Origin: G963663615 sp963663615
GTDB taxonomy: Bacteria; Bacteroidota; Ignavibacteria; Ignavibacteriales; Melioribacteraceae
Length of the DNA stretch: 64,000 bases
Assembly: GCA_963663615.1 (NCBI GenBank)
Contig: OY760517.1
Span: 1,922,001 to 1,986,000, forward strand
Direction: 5' to 3'
Each line of letters begins with the position of its first letter. Position 1 is the first letter of the stretch. Positions 44,408-53,902 of the stretch are shown here, in pieces. Under the pieces are notes generated by a model, which was not told where the DNA came from, did not search any database, and saw nothing but the letters and a program-made list of their open reading frames with translations. The position numbers and the translations under genes are program-made.

Positions 44408-45004
44408 TTAGAAGCCACCGCTAATTTCTTCTTCGCCAAGACCTTTGGCTCTGGTAACTCTTACCTGAAATTTAACCTGATCACTAACAGCATGGGTGTA
44501 TTCACCAACTTCAGCAATTAACATTTCCATCAGGTGATGAGGCAAATATTCCGGAAGAACTCTTTCAACTTCACAATAAGCAACAAACTTATAATTACCA
44601 GTAGATTTGGTATCCATTCTGAAAACAGCATTACCGCTCGATAGATCGACTGCGTAAGTATCTGTTCCATTGATTGAAGAAATACCACCTGCAGGCCATT
44701 TAGGAGGTTTTCTGGTTCCATCTACATCAATGTAATAAGTTACATTTTTCTTTTCTTCATCATTTACAAGACCAACTGGTATCAATGCTACGTTGTGTGG
44801 CTCTTTTTTCTTAATATCAAAAGTAGTCTCTTTATTTGGAATTGCCAGAATAAGTGGCTGTTTATACGACTTAGCCAAACTGGTAATCATTTTGTCGCGA
44901 ATCTCGTGTTCTATTGCTTCAAGGTCATCCCTTTCGGTAATAACAATAAGAAGCTCAACAAGAATCACAATATAAAGAACGAAATATACCATGTTCTTTT
45001 TCAT
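44408..45004 (-). CDS. Single-pass inner-membrane protein, GldM-like by position
   Basis: The 198-residue protein starts MKKNMVYF and has one membrane helix at about 5-22, containing Glu17 near its outer part. It is followed by a periplasmic region with an acidic helix (EAIEHEIRDKMI) and a beta domain (FRMDTKSTGNYKFVAYC). It lies 20 bases after the GldL-like gene and 25 bases before the secreted gene. The topology (short cytoplasmic tail, one helix, large periplasmic part) is that of GldM, MotB, ExbD and TolR type motor partners. It is far shorter than GldM (about 510), and no clear GldM text is seen, so the call is tentative. Confidence 0.55.
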   Translation of the reverse strand: MKKNMVYFVLYIVILVELLIVITERDDLEAIEHEIRDKMITSLAKSYKQPLILAIPNKETTFDIKKKEPHNVALIPVGLVNDEEKKNVTYYIDVDGTRKPPKWPAGGISSINGTDTYAVDLSSGNAVFRMDTKSTGNYKFVAYCEVERVLPEYLPHHLMEMLIAEVGEYTHAVSDQVKFQVRVTRAKGLGEEEISGGF

Positions 45005-45024
45005 AGTAAAAACCTCCTTTAAGT

Positions 45025-45564
45025 TTAGTTTTTAAGCATTTCTTTCATGTCACTTAAAGCTTCAAGATTTTTACGATTAATATTGTTTACCTTATCGGCG
45101 ATTGAATCAAATTTTTCGAGATAACCTTCTATTAATCTCATTTCATCTTCGGCAACTGTTTTAAGTTTTTTAAGATTTTCTTCTACTTGAGAAACGTCAA
45201 CATTTACACCAGCCACGTGAGTTACCTGAGAGCCAGCATCCTTCTTTTTATCAAAATTTGAATCTTCCGGTGTAAAAAATGTAACAGTTGCAAGAATAAG
45301 AAGCATTACAAATTCAAGATACAATGCAATCATAACATACTGAATGCCTATTCTGCCATCCTCAATAAGGAATTGCGGAACTAATGGATTATCAGCAACA
45401 CTTGAACCAAGTCCCCTTAGACCTACAATAATAATCAGAATAGCAGCACCAATGTAAACAAGACCCATTACATTATTAGCATACTGTGGAATGAAATAGT
45501 GAACCATAAATCTACCGAAACCGGTTTTCGGTTCATGACTTACTCTTGATTTGGAATCAGCCAC
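45025..45564 (-). CDS. GldL-like inner-membrane motor protein
   Basis: The 179-residue protein has two N-terminal membrane helices (about 31-52 and 73-98) and a cytoplasmic coiled-coil tail (about 125-178). Helix 1 reads VMGLVYIGAAILIIIVG, like the GldL pattern of V-M-x3-Y then G-A-A. Helix 2 contains Glu84 and ends F-TPEDSNFD, like the GldL Glu followed by F-x-P and acidic residues. In GldL this glutamate is needed for proton-driven rotation in the GldL5M2 complex. The start is GTG with GGAGG 7 bases upstream. Family assignment rests on my recollection of the pattern, so it is moderate. Confidence 0.6.
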   Translation of the reverse strand: MADSKSRVSHEPKTGFGRFMVHYFIPQYANNVMGLVYIGAAILIIIVGLRGLGSSVADNPLVPQFLIEDGRIGIQYVMIALYLEFVMLLILATVTFFTPEDSNFDKKKDAGSQVTHVAGVNVDVSQVEENLKKLKTVAEDEMRLIEGYLEKFDSIADKVNNINRKNLEALSDMKEMLKN

Positions 45565-45918
45565 GGTCTTACCTCCGTATTTTTTTGATGTAATTTAATA
45601 AGCTTTAGTTCCCCAAAATCATTATACTACAGATTTTAAGTTTATTTTGTATAATTTATTTAAGGGTTTTGATTATTTGCACCCAAATATTCCAAAGAAA
45701 TAAATTTCACTAAGTCAATAATGTTATTTTTTATTTGAATTTCAATATTGCATATAACAATTAAAACAAAATAATTATTTCTTTATACTAATATCGCACT
45801 CTGAATCATATAATCATTTGACGTGGCACACGGAATGTCATTTTTTTTACTGTTGTTTAGAATAGCAAAATTCTTTTTAAGAATCAAGCTATAATATTCA
45901 CGTTGCCTCTAGTCAAAA
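45565..45918. other. Intergenic region of 354 bases before the GldL-like operon
   Basis: This AT-rich gap must hold the promoter of the GldL-like operon. A TATAAT on the minus strand at 45621-45626 could be a -10 element, but no matching -35 is seen. A short AT hairpin at 45870-45884, close to the stop of the DUF2254-like gene, may end that transcript weakly. A hairpin-like sequence at 45819-45840 with eight following T faces the plus strand, where no gene is known. No open reading frame or RNA gene is convincing here. Confidence 0.5.
45572..45576 (-). promoter_or_regulatory. Ribosome binding site of the GldL-like gene
   Basis: GGAGG lies 7 bases before the GTG start codon at 45564 and decides that start. 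Confidence 0.7.
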
Positions 45919-47472
45919 TCAGTTTTCTTTAAACCATTCAAAAAATGATTTTAATACTTCTCTTCTACTCTCCGAAAGATAATAAAAATTTACACCTCTC
46001 GGATTGATCTCGTAAAATTCTTCGTCTTTTGTGCCCAGTATCACATCCCTTATTTTTTCAATTCTCGATAATGGCTCAACCCGCAAATCTTCATATATAA
46101 CCTTCGCCAATTCCATTTCGTCTTTTAAAAGATAATAACCAGCAAGTTTAACCTGGGCAATCCTCACTCCAATAAGTGATTTTTCTTTCTGATTATCTTT
46201 CTTTTTCTCTTCTATTGGCTCATCAAGCATTAAAAACTGATCCAAAAGTTGCCTTATATTTGGTACCTTTTTCTCATAGGCAATCTCATTCAAATAACAT
46301 AGATCATGAGCGGCAGTTTCAAGGATAAACAATACACCATTCTTGTTTGCTTCCTGACCGTAGTATCTTAAATGGTCACTAATCTTTTCAACTTCATAAG
46401 GGTTTGTATCAAGTAGTAGCTCTGCAACTATCCTGTAGTGCTCAAGTGTGTTAAATGCTGTTCTTGGTGATTTATCGGTTATGGCAATGCGAAGATATGT
46501 ATTAAAGTATTGTTTAACAGTAGTTAGCATTCCCTCATCATTCATTTTTATTGCTTCGAATGATATTAGTTCAGTATTCAGAAGAACACCACCTGCAACA
46601 TCTCTTAAAGAAAGATGCGACTTGTGGAATATTAACTCATATAGTCTAAATACTTTCCTTTCAAGTAATACCCTTCTCTCTTCAATTTTCGACATAACAA
46701 ATTCGGAGTAACTTGAAAAATCCGGATCAAGATATTCCAGCCCCGTTCTCTTGAACCACCTTTCCGGAAGCTTGTTTTTAATCTCCAGATATTTCACAGT
46801 AAATTCTCTAAGTGTATTCAAGCATAATAAAATAACAGCTCTATCCCCCATATAAATAGAGTTAAGTGCAATATCACCAATAAAATTTATCTCACTATCT
46901 ATTTTTTCTTTTACCGCAATACTATAGTTTATTTTGCCTTTAGCAAGTTTCTGAAGTGTTGTTACTATGCCAACCTTTGTATAATTAAGGAAATTTATAG
47001 GACGAAGGAAGTTAAATACATATATAAAGTGTGGAAGGAAAATGAGGAGTGTAAGTAATATTAAGACTAATACAACAAATAAACTGAAATAAGGTATAAA
47101 GGTTTCTGTAACAGTTACTGATACAAAAACAGTATTCGTTGCAGTCATTATAAAAATAGAAAATACAATTTGGTTTATTTTGTTAAAAAGGAATAAGTCC
47201 ATTATTTTTGGGGAATATTTGTTGGCAGCCAATTGAACAACAATTGCAACTGCTGTTATTTCTATTCCCAGCACAGCAGCAATAACTTCACTCATTCCAC
47301 CAATCGAATTGGTTAGATTACCAATATCATTAGCAAATATATGTTCGAAAAAAACAATATTATACTCTACCAAAAGCAAATCAATTATTCTCATCGTTAC
47401 AAATAGTGCAACACTAAGTAACAAAAGAGATATTAATGATTTTAACCAGTTAGAATAATTTTGATTTTCCAT
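45919..47472 (-). CDS. DUF2254-like membrane protein
   Basis: The 517-residue protein has about four membrane helices in the first 160 residues. The text VVQLAANKYSPKIMDLF resembles the DUF2254 motif after helix 2. A large, mostly helical soluble domain of about 350 residues follows, presumably cytoplasmic. Its function is unknown. It is a single-gene unit with the GldL-like operon downstream on the same strand after 354 bases, so cotranscription is unlikely but possible. Confidence 0.6.
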   Translation of the reverse strand: MENQNYSNWLKSLISLLLLSVALFVTMRIIDLLLVEYNIVFFEHIFANDIGNLTNSIGGMSEVIAAVLGIEITAVAIVVQLAANKYSPKIMDLFLFNKINQIVFSIFIMTATNTVFVSVTVTETFIPYFSLFVVLVLILLTLLIFLPHFIYVFNFLRPINFLNYTKVGIVTTLQKLAKGKINYSIAVKEKIDSEINFIGDIALNSIYMGDRAVILLCLNTLREFTVKYLEIKNKLPERWFKRTGLEYLDPDFSSYSEFVMSKIEERRVLLERKVFRLYELIFHKSHLSLRDVAGGVLLNTELISFEAIKMNDEGMLTTVKQYFNTYLRIAITDKSPRTAFNTLEHYRIVAELLLDTNPYEVEKISDHLRYYGQEANKNGVLFILETAAHDLCYLNEIAYEKKVPNIRQLLDQFLMLDEPIEEKKKDNQKEKSLIGVRIAQVKLAGYYLLKDEMELAKVIYEDLRVEPLSRIEKIRDVILGTKDEEFYEINPRGVNFYYLSESRREVLKSFFEWFKEN

Positions 47473-47520
47473 CTTATCGAATGCTAATATTATTTAAGCA
47501 AGTTACAAAAATAACCTTCA

Positions 47521-47555
47521 AACTCAAAATACAAACCCCTGTATTTACAGGGGTT
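47521..47555 (-). terminator. Terminator of the MFS transporter gene
   Basis: A stem AACCCCTG/CAGGGGTT (extendable to 10 bp) at 47534-47555 is followed on the minus strand by TGTATTTTGAG. It lies 11 bases past the stop codon of the transporter. Confidence 0.8.
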
Positions 47556-47565
47556 GTGATATAGA

Positions 47566-49149
47566 TTAACTATTTGCTGTTTTGAAACCTTTGGTCATCC
47601 AGCCTTTGGCTAAAATTAACCCAATTGGAGATACTAAAGCAATGAACGAATACATAAGCCACATAAACTCAGAATTCATTGAAGATGGGTCTGCACCTTG
47701 TGGAATGTACATACTTACAAAATAACCAGCATACACTCCTGTCAATATTTTGGTAACGAACCATGGGAGCTGTCCGATACCCATATATAAGCCTGTTTTG
47801 CCTTCAGGAGCTATTTCAGCAATCCATTGCAAAAATCTTGGTTGCCACATAGCCTCACCAATCGTCATTAGTAATACATAAGTAAGGAATAACCATATAC
47901 TTGGTCCAATTGCAAGTAAAAATGTTGGTAATGCCATAACAAGTGTACCATATATCATCATCTTGTAAACATTTGCTTTAGCTGTTAAACCGGCAACAAT
48001 TGGTGCAAGGAAAAATATAAGTACAGGATTTAAGTTTGAGAAAAACTCAAAATATTCACTTACAACTGAACCGGCAAAAGCCCTGTCGAGATAATATGGT
48101 AAAGTTAACCAGTTATGAGCAAACAATGTCTGTACCGGTATAAGTATAAAAATGAAAAAGAAAAATCTTGGGTCCAGTAAAGGATGATCAGGACGCTTGC
48201 GGAAAAATTCAAAGCCACTGCCCAGTATAGTAATAACCACACCAACCAATCCGCCTATGGTACCCATAGTCCAACCATAAGTTATATAAGAATATAGCGT
48301 TAATCCAATAAATAAAACTGCCAGACCAGCAACAATTGAAAGTGCCTTATTATTTATTTTTTCTTTTTCTACTTTTTTCTCAGTTTTCTCTTCAGCCTCG
48401 TCATCAACCTTACCAGCTGATTTTCTTATTGACTCAATTGCTTTTTTATCTGCTCTTTTTGAAAGCAGCAATACTGATGCAACCACAGCCAGGAATGTAA
48501 GAATAACATAAGCCCAGAATACACCTGTCAAACCATTTGGCTTAAATACATCTTCGAATTCTGGTCTGATTCCGGATGATAAAAACCCAGAGAAAAATGC
48601 ACCCAAGTTCATAAAACCATAAATAACAGCATAACCCATTGATGCAGTTTCTGGAGTTGTGTACCTTTTAACACCGGCGTAGGCAGCTGGTTGATATAAA
48701 CCGTAACCAACTGTAACTAATAATAAACCGGCTAACAGCATAAAGAACATTGGCGACCATGCACCCTGTCCCAAATCAAATGTTCCGGAAACCGCAACAA
48801 GTACACGCCCGGCTAACATCACAATTAGCGATAATGCAAGAGAGATTCTAACCCCTAAAACATCAGATAAACCACCAAGTAGCAACATTGAGAGAGTTAT
48901 ACCACCAGTAAGAAAACTATAAACCCAACCAGCATGAAGGTCAGATAGCCCAAGGTTTTCCGAACAAAACTTTCCAAGTATTGTTAGAATACCAAAATAA
49001 ACAAGTCCTTCCAGAATATATGGAACATATATTCCCCATAAAGCCCTTGGAGCTTTTACAAAAGCGGTAAAAGTTTCACCTAATTCTTTAAATGATTCTT
49101 TAATTACCTGTCCAAACGACTTATTTTCAACTTTAGCATTTTCTTCCAT
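47566..49149 (-). CDS. MFS transporter (POT/PTR2-like)
   Basis: The 527-residue inner-membrane protein has 12 or more helices and major-facilitator loop text GGLSDVLGVRISLA after helix 2. The N-terminal helix region (YILEGLVYFGILTILG) recalls POT-family proteins, but the ExxER signature is not intact, so the substrate is uncertain. A long charged loop (about 235-265, rich in K/E) sits between the halves. An ATG at 49149 follows GAGG; a GTG two codons earlier is less likely. It is 14 bases after murB. Confidence 0.78.
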   Translation of the reverse strand: MEENAKVENKSFGQVIKESFKELGETFTAFVKAPRALWGIYVPYILEGLVYFGILTILGKFCSENLGLSDLHAGWVYSFLTGGITLSMLLLGGLSDVLGVRISLALSLIVMLAGRVLVAVSGTFDLGQGAWSPMFFMLLAGLLLVTVGYGLYQPAAYAGVKRYTTPETASMGYAVIYGFMNLGAFFSGFLSSGIRPEFEDVFKPNGLTGVFWAYVILTFLAVVASVLLLSKRADKKAIESIRKSAGKVDDEAEEKTEKKVEKEKINNKALSIVAGLAVLFIGLTLYSYITYGWTMGTIGGLVGVVITILGSGFEFFRKRPDHPLLDPRFFFFIFILIPVQTLFAHNWLTLPYYLDRAFAGSVVSEYFEFFSNLNPVLIFFLAPIVAGLTAKANVYKMMIYGTLVMALPTFLLAIGPSIWLFLTYVLLMTIGEAMWQPRFLQWIAEIAPEGKTGLYMGIGQLPWFVTKILTGVYAGYFVSMYIPQGADPSSMNSEFMWLMYSFIALVSPIGLILAKGWMTKGFKTANS

Positions 49150-49163
49150 TAACACCTCAAAAA

Positions 49164-50198
49164 TTATTTAATAATATTTACCTCGGGTTCAATGCTTATC
49201 CCGAACTGCTTTTTAACTTCTTCTTGTATTCTATTTGCAAACTTAATAATTTCTTCTCCGGTTGCACCACCATAATTTACAAGTACCAAAGGTTGACTTG
49301 CATGGGTTCCAACGTTTCCATCACGAACCCCCTTCAACCCCGTATGTTCAATTAACCATGCCGCTGGTATTTTAACCTGGCACTGATTATTTCTATAATA
49401 TTTAACATTGCTATTACTACCTTGTAATTTTTTCAATAATTCATTATCGATAAATGGATTCTTGAAAAAGCTGCCTGCATTACCAAGAACATCGGGAGAA
49501 GGTAATTTTGAGTCTCTAATTCCTATTATAATTTCACGTAATATTTTAGCGTTAAGATCGGATATTCCCCTCTTGGCTATTTCGCTTTTAAGTGAAGGAT
49601 ATTCAATATTCGGGTTAAAAACTTTTGATAACTTAAAACTAACAGATGTTATTATGAAGCTCCCTTTTAATTCCTTTTTGAAAATACTATCCCTGTATCC
49701 AAAATTACAGTCAGTACTTTTCAAAACAACTAAATTACCAGAGTTTAAATCATAGTATTCAACTTCATCAATTACGTCTTTAACCTCTACCCCATAAGCA
49801 CCAATATTCTGAATTGGTGAAGCTCCAACGCTCCCCGGAATTCCAGATAGATTTTCAATTCCATAATATCCATTTTCACAAGCATATTTCACAAAATCAT
49901 CCCAAACAACCCCGGAGCCAACTTTTAGAATAGTATGTTTACCCTCTTCGTTCTCTACCAAGATTCCATCAATCATGTTGCGAATAACAAAAGCATCCAA
50001 TGAATCAGAAAAAAGAACATTACTGCCGCCACCTAATATAATACAACGATTAGATTTATATTCAGGGGTACTAAATAGTTCTTTTAACTGGTTTACACTT
50101 TTTAATTCGCAATAATGCTTTGCTATTGATTTGATACCAAAGGTATTTAGAGAAGTTAAATCTTTGTTGTCTATAATTTCAAGAGGTTCAGAATACAT
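49164..50198 (-). CDS. murB: UDP-N-acetylenolpyruvoylglucosamine reductase MurB
   Basis: MurB reduces enolpyruvyl-UDP-GlcNAc to UDP-MurNAc with NADPH and FAD, an early step of peptidoglycan synthesis. Motifs are SLNTFGI, GGGSNVLFSD (FAD), GIPGSVGASPIQNIGAYG, GYRDSIFK, NAGSFFKNPFI with the catalytic serine, and IEPEVN with the catalytic Glu. The type I form is indicated by the tyrosine-loop text. The start is the ATG at 50198, directly after the comEC stop (TAA-C-ATG); an open frame upstream is not real. Confidence 0.95.
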   Translation of the reverse strand: MYSEPLEIIDNKDLTSLNTFGIKSIAKHYCELKSVNQLKELFSTPEYKSNRCIILGGGSNVLFSDSLDAFVIRNMIDGILVENEEGKHTILKVGSGVVWDDFVKYACENGYYGIENLSGIPGSVGASPIQNIGAYGVEVKDVIDEVEYYDLNSGNLVVLKSTDCNFGYRDSIFKKELKGSFIITSVSFKLSKVFNPNIEYPSLKSEIAKRGISDLNAKILREIIIGIRDSKLPSPDVLGNAGSFFKNPFIDNELLKKLQGSNSNVKYYRNNQCQVKIPAAWLIEHTGLKGVRDGNVGTHASQPLVLVNYGGATGEEIIKFANRIQEEVKKQFGISIEPEVNIIK

Positions 50199-50199
50199 G

Positions 50200-52575
50200 T
50201 TAATCCAAATAGTCGATACTTTGCCAGCTAAATTTATGAAATTTTTCACCATTTGAAACAAAAATTATACAACTATCAGTGGCAGTGTTAAAAAATTTAG
50301 CACCAATCTCTTCTATTTGAACTAATACTGATGAATCAGGGTGACCAAACCGGTTATATTTTCCCGAACTAATTATTGCGTACTTCGGCTTACAGGCTCC
50401 AAGGAATCTTTCAGAGGAACTATTTTTACTACCGTGATGACCAACCTTTAATATATCTGAATTCAAAAAATCACCATACTCATCAACATAATAATTTTCG
50501 ATAGCCACATCAGCATCACCCGTAAATAATACAGAAGTATTTCCATATACCAGTTTTAATATACCACTACGTGCATTCTCATCCGTGTAATACTCAAACT
50601 TGTGGTTTAGAACATATATTCTGGCATTACCAATTTCAATTATGCCTTTGTTGAAATAATTTATCGGAATATTTTCACTTCGCATAAATGTTTCAAACTG
50701 AATATCCTGAATGTTATATCGTGATAATTCCGGTTTATAAAGTGTATCTATTGCAATATTATTTACAATTGAATAAAATCCACCTGAATGATCTGAATCC
50801 AAATGAGACACAAACGCATAATCAAGTTTATTTATCCCCCAATATTTTAGCATTGGTAAAATTGTATATTTACCATAATCCAATAATTTGTTTCTGTTTC
50901 CTGCATCAATTAGTGCAGTCTTGCCATTCGGGAACTGAATATAAAAAGCATCCCCCTGCCCAACATCAATTGAGACTACATATAGTTTGTTTTCTTCAAA
51001 ATATTTATTGGCTGGTTGTAAAACGAAAATGATTAGTACAATAATTACCAAAATTGACAAAGTTGATTTTGCCACAATAGTTTTAAAATATTTCACTAAT
51101 ACAAAATATGACGCCAATAATAGATAATAAGCAACTAAATAAACTAATGTAAATTTTGGAAATGCTATTATACTGGCACCAGACAATAAATACTTTAGTA
51201 TGGTTTCTTGTATATTAAGAATATAATCTGCACTCGCAAAAAATAGAGATGCAAATAAGTTAATACTTGCACTGGCAGCTATGCCGACAAATGAAGCAAG
51301 CAGTACAAATGGCAATATTGCTAATACTATAAGATTATTGATCAGAAGAAATGGATTTAAGTTTCCGAAATAGAAAAGCTGTAAGGGCAATACACAAATC
51401 TGAATAACTAAGGTTATTGTTAGTACATTTATTATCCATCTAATAAAACTGTAACTTGTAAACTTATCGGTTCGTGATTTAATTTCAGGATAAACAAGCA
51501 ATAGACCCAATACGGCAGTAAAGGATAACTGATAACCCGATGAAAACAAATCATTTGGATTAATAAGCAGAATAATAATTCCTGACAATGATAGAGCATT
51601 TATTCCATAATATTCACGCTCAAGAAGCTTAGCTAAAATAAAAACAACCCCCATTATTACAGCACGTGTAACTGGTATTCTAAAATCTGCAATTATCAGG
51701 AATATTATTAGAAATATGATTCCAGCAATATTTTTGGTATAATAACCAAATCGAGCAAATATCAAATAAGCCAGCAATAATACAAAACCAACATGCAACC
51801 CGGAAACTGATAGTACATGATAAACGCCACTATCAAGGAAAACTGACTTTGTTTCATTATCCAGTTCATCTCTTTCCCCTAGCAACAAAGCAGTGATAAT
51901 CGAATAGTTCATTGAGTGTTTTCTAATAATTCGATAAATGGATTTTCTGAAAGAATATATATTTTGGGATATACTAAATCCTAAATTGGGCAATACTTCT
52001 AATTTTGTTCCCTCTTTTTGAAAAGCTTGTAAAACAATGTTCTTACTTGATAAATACTTCTTATAATCATACTCACCAGGATTCCTAATTCCTTTTGGTT
52101 CTCTTATATTAGCTACAAACGTTAAAGTATCACCATAACCAAAAACTTTGTTAATACTATTCGAATCCGGATAAAACATAATTTTGTGTCTTGGAGGTAA
52201 CTTTACACTCGCATTTTTGAACTCAACATTTGTTAGAAGTATCTTATTGTTAGAAGAAAGATTTAGATCATCAACCACACCCGATACTAAAACAGACTTA
52301 ATTTTTTTTTCTGTGAATGGGTAATGATAATTTGAATGAGATGAGCCACCATAATATAATACAAGTGTGGCAATGGAAGCATAAAGTAATACCTCGGCAA
52401 GCACTTTGTTTGAACTGGCAAATGCAAACGCCATTATTAAAAATGAAAAAGTAATTATTATTGAAGGAAAGAAATGTAAAGTGAAATATTTGGCAATAAG
52501 TAGAAAGATGATTAAAATCAGAAATATTCTGACCAAAGGATATTCTAAAACTCCAATATTTTTTTGATTACCCAC
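50200..52575 (-). CDS. comEC: ComEC/Rec2 DNA-uptake protein
   Basis: The 791-residue membrane protein has the ComEC layout. N-terminal helices and an OB-like domain are followed by the competence membrane domain (LSVSGLHVGFV at about 255; ITRA/VTRA-type text PVTRAVIMG). The C-terminal metallo-beta-lactamase domain has SHLDSDHSGG, GDADV and HHGSKNSSS. It forms the channel that brings single-stranded DNA into the cell. Start is GTG; it overlaps the next upstream gene by 31 bases. Other competence genes are not in the window. Confidence 0.93.
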   Translation of the reverse strand: MGNQKNIGVLEYPLVRIFLILIIFLLIAKYFTLHFFPSIIITFSFLIMAFAFASSNKVLAEVLLYASIATLVLYYGGSSHSNYHYPFTEKKIKSVLVSGVVDDLNLSSNNKILLTNVEFKNASVKLPPRHKIMFYPDSNSINKVFGYGDTLTFVANIREPKGIRNPGEYDYKKYLSSKNIVLQAFQKEGTKLEVLPNLGFSISQNIYSFRKSIYRIIRKHSMNYSIITALLLGERDELDNETKSVFLDSGVYHVLSVSGLHVGFVLLLAYLIFARFGYYTKNIAGIIFLIIFLIIADFRIPVTRAVIMGVVFILAKLLEREYYGINALSLSGIIILLINPNDLFSSGYQLSFTAVLGLLLVYPEIKSRTDKFTSYSFIRWIINVLTITLVIQICVLPLQLFYFGNLNPFLLINNLIVLAILPFVLLASFVGIAASASINLFASLFFASADYILNIQETILKYLLSGASIIAFPKFTLVYLVAYYLLLASYFVLVKYFKTIVAKSTLSILVIIVLIIFVLQPANKYFEENKLYVVSIDVGQGDAFYIQFPNGKTALIDAGNRNKLLDYGKYTILPMLKYWGINKLDYAFVSHLDSDHSGGFYSIVNNIAIDTLYKPELSRYNIQDIQFETFMRSENIPINYFNKGIIEIGNARIYVLNHKFEYYTDENARSGILKLVYGNTSVLFTGDADVAIENYYVDEYGDFLNSDILKVGHHGSKNSSSERFLGACKPKYAIISSGKYNRFGHPDSSVLVQIEEIGAKFFNTATDSCIIFVSNGEKFHKFSWQSIDYLD

Positions 52576-53450
52576 TTAATATCGCTCAGCTCTTTTACCT
52601 GTTCGTAAAAATACTCAAAATATTTGCCTGAGTAAATAGTTAATGACGGATTTTTAGTATGTGTTTTTAACGCAATATCCTCTAAATTACCATGGTCTGA
52701 AGTAATTACAACCTCCAGGTCATTATTTTTATTTTTTAGTATGCAAGTTAAAAACCTATCCAGGTCGCTTAGTAACTGCACCTTCTCATCTAAATTTCTG
52801 CCATGCCCAATATGATCTGTAAGAAAATATTCATAAACAGTTAAATCAGCTTTACGGGCAAGTTTAAGTAACCGAGTAGCAGCTTTTTCAGGAGATATTT
52901 CCTTTACCTTATAGCCTATTTTAGTTCGCCATCTTCGGTTGGTAATATCGTTACTCAAGCCTTTCCCTTGCCATAAATCTTTTGACTTTTTAAGCTTTAT
53001 ACCCGAAAGAATTGCTGATAATGCAAAAGCTCCTACTCTTTTTCTTCCTGATTTAAGATATTCAAAAAACATTTTTGGATACGCATTTACAAAATTTACA
53101 GTTTTGCCCATTGACTGTACTTCTGTAAAAATGCTTTCATTCTCCAAGAATGGCACTAACTCGGAATATGGAAAGGGTCCAAAATGTTTGCCAATTTTCT
53201 GCTGTGCATTTATACCACATAAAATAGAAGTCTGCCCTGTACCACTCTGTGGTATTCCCTCAACACCCATCACAGCATCAACAGGAAAGTAAACTATTTT
53301 ATTATTGACCTCATATTGATTATCAAGTGAAGGAATTGAATTAAAATTATCCTTTATGAATTTGAATTGTTCACTCCAAAAAGGATTCTTATGTGGGTCT
53401 GGCTCACCAATACCTACTCCATCCAAAAATATAAATAATACCTTACTCAC
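52545..53450 (-). CDS. Alkaline-phosphatase-superfamily metalloenzyme
   Basis: The 301-residue protein is a small two-metal enzyme of the alkaline phosphatase/phosphopentomutase superfamily: LFIFLDGVGIGEPD at the N-terminus, nucleophile region GIPQSGTGQTSILCG, and metal ligands in TDHIGHGRNL and TSDHGNLED. It is shorter than iPGM or DeoB, so the substrate is unknown. It overlaps comEC and, by one base, dtd, so the genes are coupled. Confidence 0.78.
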   Translation of the reverse strand: MSKVLFIFLDGVGIGEPDPHKNPFWSEQFKFIKDNFNSIPSLDNQYEVNNKIVYFPVDAVMGVEGIPQSGTGQTSILCGINAQQKIGKHFGPFPYSELVPFLENESIFTEVQSMGKTVNFVNAYPKMFFEYLKSGRKRVGAFALSAILSGIKLKKSKDLWQGKGLSNDITNRRWRTKIGYKVKEISPEKAATRLLKLARKADLTVYEYFLTDHIGHGRNLDEKVQLLSDLDRFLTCILKNKNNDLEVVITSDHGNLEDIALKTHTKNPSLTIYSGKYFEYFYEQVKELSDIKWVIKKILEF

Positions 53451-53902
53451 TAATCTTTGGATTCCACTAATATTGTAACAGGACCATCATTCATTATCTT
53501 TACATTCATCATGGCTCCAAATATTCCGGTTTTCACCTTATCAGCACCAACATTATTTTCCACTCGTTTTATAAACTTTTCATACAAATCATTAGCTTTA
53601 TCCGGTTTTGCAGCAGTAGTAAAATTGGGTCTGTTTCCTTTTCTTGCATCACCATAAAGAGTAAACTGGGAAATTATTAAAACATCTCCGCCAATATCTT
53701 TAAGCGAGATGTTCATCTTTCCATCTTCATCTTCAAATATTCTTAAATTCGAACATTTATCAGCAACAAAATTAACCTCTTCCTCGGTATCTTCCTCTTT
53801 AACACCAAACAAAATAACCATTCCCTTACCAATAGTTTTACTATATTCATGTTCAGGAATATCAACACCACCTTCTGTAACTCGCTGAACTAAAGCCCTC
53901 AT
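53450..53902 (-). CDS. dtd: D-aminoacyl-tRNA deacylase
   Basis: Dtd cleaves D-amino acids from mischarged tRNA. The 150-residue protein starts MRALVQRVTEGGV and has the two defining motifs: SQFTLYGD (SQFT) and GPVT in NDGPVTI. It overlaps prmC by 4 bases and the downstream metalloenzyme by one. Confidence 0.96.
   Translation of the reverse strand: MRALVQRVTEGGVDIPEHEYSKTIGKGMVILFGVKEEDTEEEVNFVADKCSNLRIFEDEDGKMNISLKDIGGDVLIISQFTLYGDARKGNRPNFTTAAKPDKANDLYEKFIKRVENNVGADKVKTGIFGAMMNVKIMNDGPVTILVESKD

Noticed and set aside
45819..45848. TGGCAC followed by a TGT-like -12 element (sigma-54-like promoter), which also forms a hairpin with eight T
   Set aside because: The -12 element has GT instead of GC, the direction is plus, and no plus-strand gene follows; as a terminator it has no upstream plus-strand transcript. 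Listed only in the gap entry.
45919..47472. DUF2254-like protein as part of the GldL-like operon
   Set aside because: A 354-base gap and a probable weak terminator separate them; linkage is only positional.
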